Shown piece after piece: positions 32,601 through 42,976 of a stretch of DNA of 64,000 nucleotides (positions are counted from its first letter, which is position 1; the number at the start of each line of letters is the position of its first letter). Source of the DNA: Arbacia lixula (lineage: Eukaryota; Echinodermata; Echinoidea; Arbacioida; Arbaciidae); the NCBI GenBank assembly GCA_963669155.1, contig OZ022596.1:16372478-16436477 (forward strand), written 5' to 3'. Position numbers and translations under genes: made by a program. The notes under the pieces are model-generated. The model worked only from the letters and a program-made list of their open reading frames with translations. It did no database searches and had not been told where the DNA came from.

Positions 32601-35592
32601 TATTTTCTGCGAATCAGGATTTCACGACAATTTCGCGAGTGGTTAGATTCGCGATCGTGGAGTCTAGATTTGCAAAATTTGCAAAAATAAAAACCTTGTG
32701 AAATATGGCGTATACAGTAGGTGATCCATCTTTAAGTCTGTCCGTCCGTCTCAATAATTCTGTTTTGAGGTTTGTCTTGTGGAGAAAATATCTCTTAAAG
32801 ACAGCCCGTCCCTTTTTCAGATCACCACAAAACCATCGAAACATTGGCAAACATATCGAGAAGTGTAAGCAAGCTGTACATTCATAATTTGAAACTGATA
32901 CGTAGTGTAAAATTCAAATAATGCACGTAAACAACGTCTGATTAATAGTCTTTACCTCAGGCTCTTAGCAGGTTGTGTTGAAATATCTGCTTTATTGATT
33001 AATCTTTTTTATTAAATTATAAAACGAATCATGAAAAAATTGTTCTATAGAAGGAATCATCTCCAAAGTTTGGTAATTACTCATAAAATTAGGATTTCAC
33101 ACATGCATGATAACCACATAGATACTGTAACAAAGACTAATACTTTTTTCGTAGTACAAAAAAAGTCGGTTTGAAATTTAACGGCTGAAATTTTTACATA
33201 TACAGAAAGCTTCAACATGCTATATTCTTAGAAATGGTCTCGAATCACACTTTCTTCAATTTACGATCGTGATAGACGATTTCAAATGTTAAGCTTGCAA
33301 AAGGGACGGGCAATCTTTAAATGCTGTGAACTATTGGACCATTGGTTCAGTAATGTGGCTTCTTTTATAGTGCTTTTTTGCCTACAGTAGTTTTGGACTA
33401 TTTTCTCTCCTTATGGGCTACTTAGCATGTTACCGTACTGACCATCGTATTAGCCGCACCCGCACATACGCCATACCCCGACTTTGAGCAGGCAATTTGA
33501 AAAAAAAAAAAAAAAAAAGCAAACTGGAAATACCAGAACGGGATCGCAGCACCCCCGTTTGGTTGTGTGACATCATTCAACAACAAAATGGCTTTGATAG
33601 CCATTCAGTTTGACACAATTGACGTACCGGTAATACGATCTCAATCACATTACCAGCAAAATTACCATTACTAAGAAAGCACCAGGTATCTGTCCGAGAC
33701 AACTCAAAGATACCACTAGTGAGAAAGCTATGGATCGAACCACATTGTAGTATACTCCATTAGATGGGAGTCGTTATTGTTTCTTTGATCCAGCCACGAG
33801 ATGGCGCTATATACGATACCAATACCGATACCAATACCATAGTGTTGTCACACAATGCATTGTCCCATACATGTGTATACGTGTTTTTAAAGACCCGACT
33901 TTTGCTAACGCCGCATATAAGACGCACCCGGACTTTGGCATGATTTTCAAACGAGCAAACTCCGTTGGATGGGGGCCGCCATAGTTTATTTGATATGATC
34001 TGCAGCGTAGAGGGCGTGAATGCTAACGTGTTAGGTTACAGTAGAAGTAAGAATACTGTGCTCCATCCTGTAAAACAAATGAACACTTTTGTTTGTTGTT
34101 CATTTTCCTGAAGGTGTGTCCTCAAGGAGTTGCAGACAGAGTGAATCTTGGGCTGATACCATCTTCTGAGCAGGGGTGGCCTGTTGCATGTGCTGCCTTG
34201 AAGCCACAGTCTGGGGGTATACTACACATCCACGCCAATGTCACAACTCCCCCACCACATCAATGGAACAGTCCCACAGGCAACAGGGGTATTGCAGGGA
34301 GTAATGTTGAAGTTTCTGTATGTAGTTGTAAAACCAGCTGTTTTGACAAAAAAGATGGGGACTCTGTCCATTGTACAGGAAAGTATGACCCAAATGGTAA
34401 ACCATGTTACAACCAAGATATAGATAGACTCGATGCCAGGTGTTTAGATGAATCCAGATGTACGAGTCCTGATGCTAACCTTCAGTGCCGATCACAATCT
34501 GTTGATGAAACTCCTGTTAGTGGAGACTTTTCAATATTAGGAAATGACACACAGGGATCAGAGCAAGGCTCAGCTGGTCTGTTTAGCTCTTCTGAGAATG
34601 CAGCAGGTGATGGAAGAAGTCTTGAGGAAACAAGAAGAGGTGATGGAAGACGTCTTGAAGAAACAAGAACAGATGATGGAAGACGTCTTGAAGAAACAAG
34701 AACAGGTGATGGAAGACGTCTTGAAGAAAAAAGAACAGATGATGGAAGACGTCTTGAAGAAACAAGAACAGGTGATGGAAGACGTCTTGAAGAAACAAGA
34801 ACAGGTGATGGAAGACGTCTTGAAGAAACAAGAACAGATGATGGAAGACGTCTTGAAGAAACAAGAACAGGTGATGGAAGACGTCTAGATGAAACAAGAA
34901 CAGGTGATGGAAGACGTCTTGAAGAAACAAGAACAGATGATGGAAGACATCTTGAAGAAACAAAAACAGATGATGGAAGACGTCTTGAAGAAACAAGAAC
35001 AGGTGATGGAAGACATCTTGAAGAAACAAGAGCAGATGGCGGAAGACATCTTGAAGAAACAAGAACAGATAATGGAAGACGTCTTGAAGAAACAAGAACA
35101 GATGATGGAAGACGTCTTGAAGAAACAAGAACAGATGATGGAAGACATCTTGAAGAAACAACAGATGATGGAAGACGTCTTGAAGAAACAAGAACAGGTG
35201 ATGGTGGGCATCTTGGAGAAACAAGAGCAGATGATGGAAGACGTCTTGAAGAAACAAGAACAGGTGATGGCAGACGTCTTGAAGAAACAAGAACAGATGA
35301 TGGAAGACGTCTTGATGAAACAAGAGCAGATGATGGTGGGCATCTTGGAGAAGCCAAGCAAGGATTAGGCATTGAAACCCATTTATTCAATAAAAAATCT
35401 GCAGGTAAAGACGGATCGCTGAGACTCCAGAAGTGGATGGAATGGGGAGAGACTGCCAAGAGAAGACTGAAATGTCTTTTAGAAGAGGCCCACTCCAAGC
35501 CATGGGATGTGGAGATGGTGCACATACAGCATGTCAAATCTTACGCACCGCATGTTGACCACATTGTGATTGATATGGAGTGTAGACCATAG
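26525..35592 (+). CDS. TYW2: TYW2: tRNA wybutosine-synthesizing protein 2 (six exons, ~986 aa)
   Basis: TYW2 transfers the 3-amino-3-carboxypropyl group of S-adenosylmethionine to the wyosine precursor at position 37 of tRNA-Phe. Exons, joined in phase: 26525-26628, 28275-29234, 29753-29902, 30821-30930, 31982-32139, 34114-35592. Family signatures include a conserved N-terminal block in exon 2 (WERHGDLVLLP), SAM-binding DLYAGIGYFTLP (residues 438-449), ACEWNPHAVEALR (461-473), LGLIPSSE (506-513), GGILHIHANV, and the C-terminal HVKSYAPHVDHIV. The prediction is about 986 residues against about 450 in vertebrates. Extra length comes from a repeat-rich insert in exon 2 and the 11-residue repeat in exon 6 (659-910). 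The catalytic core is intact, so the gene looks functional. Exon borders are predicted from sequence only. Confidence 0.9.
27485..27655. mobile_element. Hairpin MITE in TYW2 intron 1
   Basis: Left arm (actgcagctcaaaggaactg...) and right arm (...ccaattccttagagttgtagt) are inverted copies of about 72 bases, with imperfect matches, around a short AT-rich loop. 'gggaaagggaaggagccgc' is mirrored at about 27606-27625. No coding capacity. Confidence 0.75.
27698..28310. repeat. 152-bp tandem repeat containing the exon 2 splice acceptor
   Basis: 'gatgtttactgatgc' starts at 27768, 27920, 28072 and 28224, exactly 152 bases apart. Each unit carries 'ttt(c)cccag|gaaattattagaggagag', the acceptor and first codons of exon 2 (KLLEERNYWD). 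The last copy continues into the real exon at 28275. A partial unit starts at 27698. Since 152 is not a multiple of three, inclusion of one unit would shift the reading frame. Confidence 0.9.
28275..29234 (+). other. TYW2: TYW2 exon 2
   Basis: The acceptor tttcccag|g and donor ctgg|gtaag give consistent phases on both sides. The conserved part is at the end (YERMKRAVEGW...WERHGDLVLLP). The middle is a lineage-specific insert containing about three Ser/Gly-rich repeats of 37-40 residues. Confidence 0.8.
28540..28887 (+). repeat. TYW2: In-frame repeats of ~38 codons within TYW2 exon 2
   Basis: Three diverged units of 39, 37 and 40 codons, each starting ESGA and containing a Cys then a '(N/E)KQ(E/Q)(P/L/H)V(R/W)T' motif, with a fourth ESG start at 28888. 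Unit length stays a multiple of three, so the frame is kept. No known fold was recognised. Confidence 0.7.
29753..29902 (+). other. TYW2: TYW2 exon 3
   Basis: Acceptor ttttggcag|t. I place the donor at ct|gtaggt (29903) rather than at gtag|gtatcc, because only the former avoids an in-frame stop and gives NGILYSFD, matching the family. It encodes GLWPTIAKALNCLRLARRGR. Confidence 0.75.
30211..30655. repeat. ~160-bp tandem repeat in TYW2 intron 3
   Basis: 'taagaaatttaattttgat' begins at 30211, 30375 and 30533 (periods 164 and 158). The shared body includes 'accaacttacaacaatatta' and 'gtattatctctgaga'. About 2.8 copies. No coding function. Confidence 0.8.
30821..30930 (+). other. TYW2: TYW2 exon 4
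   Basis: Acceptor tgtctatag|g, donor tatgcag|gtatgt. It encodes YSFDIRYSMFSSGNITEKLR and ends in DLYA, the start of the SAM-binding motif. It exits with one base of the next codon, completed by exon 5 to G442. Confidence 0.85.
30907..31126. repeat. 54-bp minisatellite built from the exon 4/intron 4 border, array 1
   Basis: Four copies of a 54-bp unit: 22 exon bases (actgtcgtggatctgtatgc + ag), the donor gtatgtctctg, then 'acctttgacctctatcaatag'. The first copy is the real end of exon 4. Each later copy has an AG before and a GT after the 22 exon bases, so it formally resembles a microexon. The same unit recurs at 56521-56750 and 58187-58495. Confidence 0.9.
31330..31585 (+). mobile_element. 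LINE 3' end with (TCAA)n tail in intron 4
   Basis: A short frame encodes SFFPHAIRLWTSLSESTIFV and ends VNTFQI-stop, the FPHA-I-x-W-x-SLPES-type end of non-LTR reverse transcriptases. It is followed by 'aataaataaagttcaatcaatcaat'. 5'-truncated. The copy at 58690-58942 arose with the segmental duplication. Confidence 0.65.
31982..32139 (+). other. TYW2: TYW2 exon 5
   Basis: Acceptor ccttcag|g, donor gagag|gtacaa. It encodes GIGYFTLPYLVHAGASLIYA then CEWNPHAVEALRTNLELNG, the methyltransferase-fold SAM pocket. A second copy of this exon lies at 59354-59511. Confidence 0.9.
32570..32720. mobile_element. MITE with GTATACGCCATAT termini in intron 5
   Basis: 'ctgtatacgccatatatttc' (from about 32574) is inverted as 'gaaatatggcgtatacag' (about 32700-32717). 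The interior has 'ttcgcgagtggttagattcg'. The duplicated copy at 59867 is cut after 'cacgagtctta' by another element. Confidence 0.65.
33420..34035. repeat. Fragments of a 'pathway-to-pale' GC-rich dispersed repeat in intron 5
   Basis: Two diverged segments share 'gccgca(c/t)..', 'gcaccc(c/g)ga.tttg' and 'gagcaaact.....tgg' (around 33450-33560 and 33900-33990). They look like old copies of one dispersed element whose ends I could not define. The name in the call is descriptive only; family unknown. Confidence 0.3.
34114..35592 (+). other. TYW2: TYW2 exon 6 (terminal)
   Basis: Acceptor cctgaag|gtg in phase 0. It encodes the rest of the catalytic domain (LGLIPSSEQGWPVACAALKP), a Cys-containing low-similarity linker, the 23-unit repeat and the conserved C terminus (VKSYAPHVDHIVIDMEC). 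TAG stop at 35590-35592. Confidence 0.85.
34606..35361 (+). repeat. TYW2: 33-bp coding minisatellite, 23 units, in TYW2
   Basis: The unit encodes [G/D]DGRRLEETRT (11 residues, highly charged). 22 units are 33 bp and one lacks a single codon, so the frame is intact. Units differ by a few recurrent changes (R to H, E to D, T to A). The array has no stop codon in a second forward frame (KKQEQMMEDVL, coiled-coil-like) or in at least two reverse frames. It replaces the short linker seen in other TYW2 proteins. Confidence 0.95.
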
Positions 35593-35663
35593 AGATGATA
35601 GGTGATCAATCAGTCATGTGGAGCAAGGGTCGTGAACTCTTTCTTTGAAATTGTAGCTAAGTT

Positions 35664-35992
35664 AAAATAACATTCCTTCATTTCAGGGTTTTAAAGTCTA
35701 TTTGAAAACGTGTAAGGAAACAGAATAACGCATTGCCAAAAAGAAAGGTACTCTTGCACTCCACTTTAGGAAGTGGAAAGATTTGTTCTGATGTACAGTG
35801 TACTTGTTTAAGAAATTGCTTGAATATTAGATGTACTTGTTTACTAGCTGAGCTCCTTTATTCCATGTAATACTGCTTTGTTCTGATTCGTTATGATTTT
35901 GTTATTGCTTTTTTTACTATTGTGTTTGTTTTTGATTGTATTTTGATATTTGTGTAATCATTTAATCGATCAATAAAAATTTCATGAAAAAA
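35664..35992 (+). mobile_element. 5'-truncated LINE inserted in TYW2 3' region, with target duplications
   Basis: A frame encodes FKVYLKTCKETE-stop-RIAKKKGTLALHFRKWKDLF-stop, homologous to the C terminus of the LINE at 5860. It ends with AATAAAAATTTCATG and an A-run. The 16-base duplication aaattgtagctaagtt flanks it exactly (35648-35663 and 35993-36008). One in-frame stop shows decay. It lies 56 bases after the TYW2 stop codon and may supply a polyadenylation signal (caataaaa near 35971). Confidence 0.85.
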
Positions 35993-36009
35993 AAATTGTA
36001 GCTAAGTTC

Positions 36010-36890
36010 AGATTGATTTCACAGAATACAGAATTTCAGAAAATTGATAAACGATATGATGATACATATACAATGCTAAAATTAACAAATTATTGGTAAA
36101 TAAATGCATCTATCACAGGTAAACATTAAATTTTAGGATTTGTTGCTTCATTTTTAAAGTGTGCTCACTCAACCATGACATGATGACTTCCTCTTATATT
36201 CACACAGCTTGTGACGATACATGTTGTTAACCATATCTGATGTCAATTCATTGCACAAAGTGAACGGATGTTGCAATATCAAATGTTACTCAAAACCTCT
36301 TTGATAAAAAGTTATGCTATTTTGCTTGGGGGGGGGGATACGTCTTTTGTTGTGTTTCTATAAATACATGTATAACATATTGCACCTTCACCTTATACGT
36401 TCTGTTTATACTGTATAATAAAATCTTTATTCAGAATGATTTACTTTATTATGAACACATTGATTTGCGTAGAAGATATGTTTATACATGTACTGTAAAA
36501 TTTGTTCTTTAAAAAAAAATAATGATATGAAGTATTACAGTCACATTTTCCTTTTTAAATGGAAAAATCGATTTTCTTTCTCCTGCCAATTTGCAAAATC
36601 ATTTTGTATAATAATAAATCATTAAAATCTGAATAAAGGAAAAGAAGCTTTATTTACGTGTATAAAGAAAAGTAGTTGAGCATGATTTTGAAATTAGAGC
36701 GGTGATGTAGAAATGTTGAAAATCAAGACTTCCAGAAATATTCATTTGCTATTGGAGAGAAATTGATGTGCGATGTTGTTTTAGTATTGATACGAGGCGA
36801 TGCTGAATTGAAAATTGAAGAGAATATTATTGAATTAAAAAAGGAAATAGATTTTCATGATTAAAGATAAAGATAATATTGTAAATTTAT
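36010..36890. other. AT-rich intergenic DNA, no gene
   Basis: Only a short G-run (about 36331-36338) and A/T tracts. It follows the LINE-modified 3' end of TYW2. Confidence 0.4.
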
Positions 36891-36944
36891 ATCATTTGAT
36901 TATACGATGAAAAATGATCATTTATTCAAATTCAAGTAGACAAA

Positions 36945-37180
36945 ATACAATGTCTTCATGCCAATCACCCTCTGGGATTTTCGTCCATTTCTTTCGTGAA
37001 TGTCAACGTACTAATTCGTTATGGTCCGAGTTACAGCGGTATATTTTTCAAACGATTGGTGTTAATGTTAAATTTATTACACGGAATATATCAATTGGAT
37101 TCAGAGGAACACAGAGCAACATCTTGAATTGTATCATGATCACACTAATATATATATATTTTATAATAATATACAATGTA
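36945..37180 (+). mobile_element. LINE 3' fragment (zf-RVT region)
   Basis: A frame from about 36951 encodes CQSPSGIFVHFFRECQRTNS then LWSELQRYIF, the H-x3-C and W spacing of the LINE C-terminal zinc region. It runs without a stop to 37210 but loses similarity after about 37130. No tail or target duplication was found. Confidence 0.55.
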
Positions 37181-37214
37181 ACATGTTTGTCCTCATTTTC
37201 GGAATGCTAATCCT

Positions 37215-38120
37215 TCATAGTCAATGATGCTAAGCAATCAAAACATATCGTAATCAACAAACAGTCCCCATTTCCACAGACCAGGGTGACTGCAGGGACA
37301 GAATCTTCTCTCTTGCATGCGTCCTTGACGTACACTATGTAAGATTGTGAGCTAGGTAATAGTCGCTCCTTGAGTACCAACATCTGATTAAAATGTATAT
37401 TAATACATGTACAGTGTACATGATAGTGACGTCTATGCAACAAATTATACCCATTGGGTGCGGTTTGATGCAGATATACGGACTCACTACTCAACCGACT
37501 CCACACACATTCACCATGCGAAGCAAAGTAGAACCAATGCCCACAATACATGCTCTTTATTACCAGTATACTGCCGTAAGCATGAGAAAGGATTTCCTGA
37601 AATTCCGCACAGACTTACCACAACGCACAGTAAAGCATGCATGCAAACGCACAAGGTTAATCACTCCCTGTGCAGTGAGAGACATCATATATGTCAATGA
37701 GATAATGGATAAGCGATAGAAAGAGAGGGTCATGTACATTAATATAGGGAGACATGGGGAATAAAATACTATGGCAGGCAGAGAGAGAGAGAGAGAGAGA
37801 ATGAAAGGAAGGACGATAGAAGAAGAATGCAATATATGAGAGGAGAATGGATCCAAGTGGTTGCAGAAGAGATCATACACGGTCATAGACTGACAAAGTG
37901 ACAGATAAAATGAAACGAGTGAAGAGAGAGATGAAAATATAGATATCCCTTTTGAAAACAAAATCTAAATCACGTCTGTAAACTGAAATGTAAGAATCAC
38001 GTAGAATTCAAGTAAGTGTGTAGGATGCCTATGAGGCTCAGCTTCACTTTTAAATGGAATTAAAAAAAATGAAAGTTGAAGCTGACAATGATACTGTTTC
38101 CACAAAATGTATGCTCAAAC
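37215..38120. other. Intergenic DNA, no supported gene
   Basis: Open frames of 96-133 codons occur on both strands but show no motif or splice context. A (GA)n tract is at about 37780-37799. Confidence 0.35.
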
Positions 38121-38124
38121 TAAA

Positions 38125-38345
38125 CACTGCAATGACTACCTGCAAGTACTTATAATAGCATCACATGTTTTATAGAATGCAAATATATTTTTCCTTGGCA
38201 TAGCTAGCACATTTCTGACACAAGTACATGTAAATGATTATTCCCACATAAAAGTTTATTAGATGGTATTGTGTGAAGGAATGTGATGGTCTTGTGGGCA
38301 GGTGGAGGTAGTCATTGCCATGTTTCGTTTGTGCATGAATTGTGT
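38125..38345. repeat. Fragment related to the 687-base foldback element
   Basis: 'acttataatagcatcacatg', 'gattattcccaca', 'tagatggtattgtgt' and 'caggtggag.tattca' match 16620-16850 in the same order. Only the central part of the element is represented. Confidence 0.6.
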
Positions 38346-38349
38346 GTAT

Positions 38350-38630
38350 CATTGAGTGTGTGTGTACTTATGTGGGAGAGATGTGTTCATGTGTGTGTGT
38401 GATTGTAAATGTTTTTGCGTCGTGCGTTTGTGTTTATGTGTGTATGTGGGTCCAGGTGGGTCAGTGCTGTGTGTGTGTGTGTGTGTGCGTGTAAGTGTGT
38501 GTGTGTGTGCGTGTGTGTGTGTGTCTTTGTACGTGTTTGTCTCTGTTTTGGGTTTTTTGTGTGTATCATTGAGTGTGTGTGTACTTATGTGGGAGAGATG
38601 TGTTCATACGTGTGTGTGTGTGTGAATCAT
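38350..38630. repeat. (GT)n microsatellite
   Basis: TG/GTGTG tracts with a duplicated ~50-base phrase ('gtgtatcattgagtgtgtgtgt...gggagagatgtgttcat') at 38345 and 38560. Val/Cys-rich frames here are artefacts. Confidence 0.9.
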
Positions 38631-38904
38631 AGATGTTAGTTAGAGAAAAGCATACAATGAGATTCCCCCCTCTAGTTTAAACATGAACATCTGAACATAG
38701 AATGGTAGTCTGTTTGAGATATTACTTTGGATATTCTGAGCAATATGTATATAGCAATATACATGGATTCTGTTCGGACCTGTGAAGTATATTATTTGTA
38801 AAATATGGAATATCGCTTCTACATGTAAGTGTATCATAAATAAACAGTAGTCAGCCATACTGTACGTCAGATATTTTCAGCATATTGGAATATCAATATT
38901 CTGT

Positions 38905-39215
38905 ACCTATCTCTCTCTCTCTCTCTCTCTCTATCTCGCACTCTCCCCCTCTCTCTCTCTCTCTCTCTCTATCTCGCACTCCCCCCCCCCCCTCTATCTC
39001 TCTAACACTCCCCCTCCCCCCTCTCTCTCTCTATCTCACACTCCCACCCCCTCCCTCTCTCTCTTTCTCTCCATATTACACTCCCTCCCCCTCTCTCTCT
39101 CTTTCTATCTCACACTTCCTCCCCCCCCCCCCTCTCTCTATCTCACACTCCCTCCCCCCCCCCCTCTCTCTCTCTAATGTACTCTCTTTCTCATCGATCC
39201 TGTCTCTTACCCTCT
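38905..39215. repeat. (CT)n and C-run microsatellite
   Basis: About six repeats of 'tctctatctcacactccc...' separated by CT and C runs, giving a ~45-60-base higher-order pattern. Not coding. Confidence 0.9.
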
Positions 39216-39529
39216 CTCACTCCTTAAGTTGAAAGCAGAAATTATTACAAAACCGTCGATCAGTCGTTTTCTAGTAATATATTTAGTAATGGTTTATTTA
39301 CATAATCAGTATATTAGATAAAAAGCTCAATGTTACAATGACATTCTCCCCTTACGCATTTTGTCACAAAGCTACGACCCTTCACTGCTAAATAGACAAT
39401 TGAAGCAGTGATCATTAACAACATGGTATTCAGGAGTCGTCATGTTGCTGAATGCTTTTCTTCCTTGACAAACAACGTGATCGGTTTTGACTAGATTTTA
39501 GTGAAAGGGCTTTCTGGGGTTAATTTCAA

Positions 39530-39659
39530 TTTGCAAAGAAATTTTAGGCATACACCCAGTAATAGGGATAGCGTGCTATCTGACTTTTTTTTCGTTCATT
39601 TAAAGGATGGAGCACGCTATCCTTATTACTGGGTGTATGCCTAAAATTTCTTTGCAAAA
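39530..39659. mobile_element. 130-base hairpin MITE
   Basis: Left arm ttgcaaagaaattttaggca... (39531) and right arm ...tgcctaaaatttctttgcaa are inverted copies of about 50 bases with one mismatch at the inner end. The loop is about 26 bases. Non-coding. Confidence 0.85.
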
Positions 39660-42600
39660 AGTAATCAGTTTTGTTTAATAAGTTCACCTACAAGTAACCA
39701 TGAAAACAATACACAATAAAAACATGAACACATTTTCAATTTCAACGATGAGGCAACACCTAATGTTACTCTTTCGGCATTTTATGGTATTGATACAAAC
39801 GCACATTGTGCACTAGAATGAACAAAGAATATATAAACGAAGCAAGCTTGACAGGCGAAACACTATAATGCAAATAATGAGCGTTGAGAGAATTGATTTC
39901 GACTACCACGTGTATGTACCCCTAAGTTGAAAGTTATCTACAATGTATGTACAAGAGATAATGATCCAGCATGTGATACACACGTCCTAGTTCAGTATTA
40001 TCCCGGACATTACAGGCTCTGAATAATGTGCTGCTAATGATTTTAATAGTGTAAATCAATGGACTTATACAGCTGTACACCTTTGACAGAAAAAAATATA
40101 TACATATTGTATTTGGTAACTTATCTATCAGGAATACACTACTGCAAAATCAACTTTCTGGGGCATATCAAAGCGATTCACTTTGTTATGTATAGGGAAT
40201 AAGAACTCAATGTGAGATACTGTACCAGTTATGCCTGCTTGGATGACATACTGGATACCAAGAACATAATCACTAAATCAATTTATATTAGAAATGCAAA
40301 CAAATTATCTTAAAATATAATAGTTTACAAAATACATCAAATGTATTATTACTGCACATAATGAATGACAGCTAGATAAACATTGAACACCATACAAAAT
40401 AAAAATCAAAGATTAAAGGACATTACTAAAGAAATTGATTGAAGAAATAAGTCCTTTCGATTAAAGACAGAGTAGTCCTTTTTGCTTTTTTTTTTTTTTT
40501 TTTTTTTAGGGGGGGGGGGGGGGGGGGTTGACCACGGGAAATGGAAAGAGATACGGTGTGGGAACTCCCGTTCCAATAATCAAATGGGAAACTGGCTTTG
40601 GGCGAGAATATAACGATCGTTTAATTTCGAGGTGTTCGTCCAAAACTTCCACGATTCCTGTAACCTAGACGACGGGACCGCAATCAGCACATCGCGATTC
40701 TCCGCTCTAAGCTGTCCGCGTTCATCAGAACAGTGCGTGGAGTGGCAGCACTGCGTCGCTGTCAGCTGCTATACTTTTTTTGAATGTAGATTTTAGTCGC
40801 TACGATACTGCGTGTTTCAAACATAAACAATAATAACTTTTTTCCTGAAAGGGTTCTTAAAGCTATGACTGTGAGATCTCATAAACGTAAACGTTATCGT
40901 TAGAGCATACTGCTGATTCCTGCAGAGTCTCATGACTTTTGCAAATAAGCCACCCAAAAGGAAGTAACAAAGAAATACAATACAATAAAGTGAATATTGA
41001 CAATCGATGGTGTTCAACCTCCGACGCACAACTATTATGTAACACAGTTTGCCAGCATAGGCACGGGTATGCGCGACGAATATTATAATACAATCACCAT
41101 AATCTTTTTACAAGGGATTAAGAATGAACCACATGTAGGCCTAATATTTACCAACCTGAAATGATATAGAACCAATAACAAATCATTCTGTACATGATAA
41201 CTCACTGAACTCTTTATATGCCAGCTTTTTTAGTAAGTGTTATTTAAGTCCAATTATAGACATAGTACAAACAAGCTCAATATCAAGTGAACTGATATAC
41301 CGACTGGAGGGGGTTATCTCCAAACACTTCTTTTCCTGTGACACCCGTATGTGTCATCCTGAGCAGATTGAATGGGAATGACACCAAGACAATCCTTGAC
41401 ATTGAATGCATCTTCTTTGTAAACCAATCAAGTCGAGGCACACATAATAACAGAAGGGTGAATATTGTGTGTAACTTTGTCGTTGTGTCGCGCCTGACTG
41501 CGTACAGTAACTTAAGGTAATGATTTGGAAACGAAACAACAGGTTGTACATCAAAACAGATCATTTAGAACACAAACGGCTCTACACATTGGGAAACTGC
41601 ACTGAAGTATTGTTCCGATTCTTTCAATAGTTTTACAATCTTATATAGACAAGTTAAAATCGAGTGGATAATAGATGTTGATCAGACCCATCTGGGTAAA
41701 AGTAACATGGTTACAGAACAAAGTTGGTTGTATGATAATTCCAAATCCATTAACATTATCGTCTTCTATATCACATGGCTCTGGTGATCTACAATATTGA
41801 GACTTGAGAAGATGTATGTTTTACAAGTTGATATTTAGCGCAAAGACAAGCAGACTATTTCTTCAGTCTTTATTACTTTATTGTTATTACGATTATGTGA
41901 CAAACAAACATTGAGAATGATGATCGGATACTCTTCTAGGAAATACACAGGGAGAAACAAAAAAAAAAGCACTTCAAAATCTCAATAATATTTACAATGG
42001 CTTTTTTGTGCTTTTCTATATCGTGTAAAATATTTACTTTCTTACGTCGCAATGTTGAGATCTCCAATTAAACCCATGTTTCAACAACAACAAAAAAAAA
42101 AAACACGATGTAAATGGAATGCTTATAAAGAAAACAGAAAGTTCAAAAATGGCAGCGTGAGAGAAAGAGTAAAGAGAGAATAAAAAATAATAGAGAGAGA
42201 AAACAAGATCTAAGGAAAGAAAAAAAAAAGGAAAATAGAGAGATTTAAATGATTCTAGTACAAAACCTTTCTTATATTGCGCCATTTACAGCTAAATTTG
42301 ATTACTGTTTGCGTTTAGGATACTTTACAAAACGGAGTTTTCGAGCAACATACGAGAAACAAAGAAGAGAATGTAAGACAAACGCGATGATTTCTCTCGT
42401 TTTATGGCAGTTGCACAAAGTCCTTCAAACGCAACTGACATGTCATACAAGATCTGAACATCACGTGCAATAGCGCCATCTAGTGGTCATCATTAGCTTT
42501 GTTTATGTTGCAAGAACGCAATGTATTACGAGATCTTCTCAACAACTCGGTCGTTTGGTGGGAGACGATCGACAGGCGAGAACACATTACAATCTGAGAT

Positions 42601-42940
42601 AAAGGTTCTAGACATTGTCGCCATTGTGAAAGAGGAACAAGAAGTTGTGCATGTATATAAATGCAAATAAAAACGTACGAACAAAATAGCAGTAAATCAG
42701 TTAGTTGAAATATAATATGGAAATAAATCTACTTTTTAAACTGACTTAATCATTCATTAAGACATAGTCTTTGGAAACAAATGCGGAACATCTAGAAATA
42801 AACACTGTATATAAGTTTAATGCACTGGTTCGAGAAACTACTTGAATATTTCGTGACAATTTTAGAACACTGACCTGCGAGAGCAGGCATGGAATCTGTC
42901 GACAGCAAAGAACGACCGGAGTATAGATTAAACCTGTGTG
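39660..42940. other. Intergenic DNA 3' of the B-box gene
   Basis: No gene supported. There is a T-run then G-run at 40488-40527. The - strand of 41866-41880 contains AATAAAG-type signals that could end the B-box transcript, implying a ~1.1 kb 3' UTR, but this is not certain. Confidence 0.35.
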
Positions 42941-42958
42941 TTCATGTGTTATTATGAT

Positions 42959-42972
42959 TCGGTGACGTCACC
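42959..42972. promoter_or_regulatory. 14-base palindrome with CRE core
   Basis: cggtgacgtcaccg is a perfect palindrome around the TGACGTCA core recognised by CREB/ATF proteins. It lies a few bases downstream of the stop codon of the B-box gene. Function there is uncertain. Confidence 0.35.
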
Positions 42973-42976
42973 GTGG

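Noticed and set aside
34482..35537. 351-codon open frame on the - strand
   Set aside because: It is a shadow of the 33-bp coding minisatellite of TYW2. Its repeat periodicity and lack of conserved family motifs show no independent gene.
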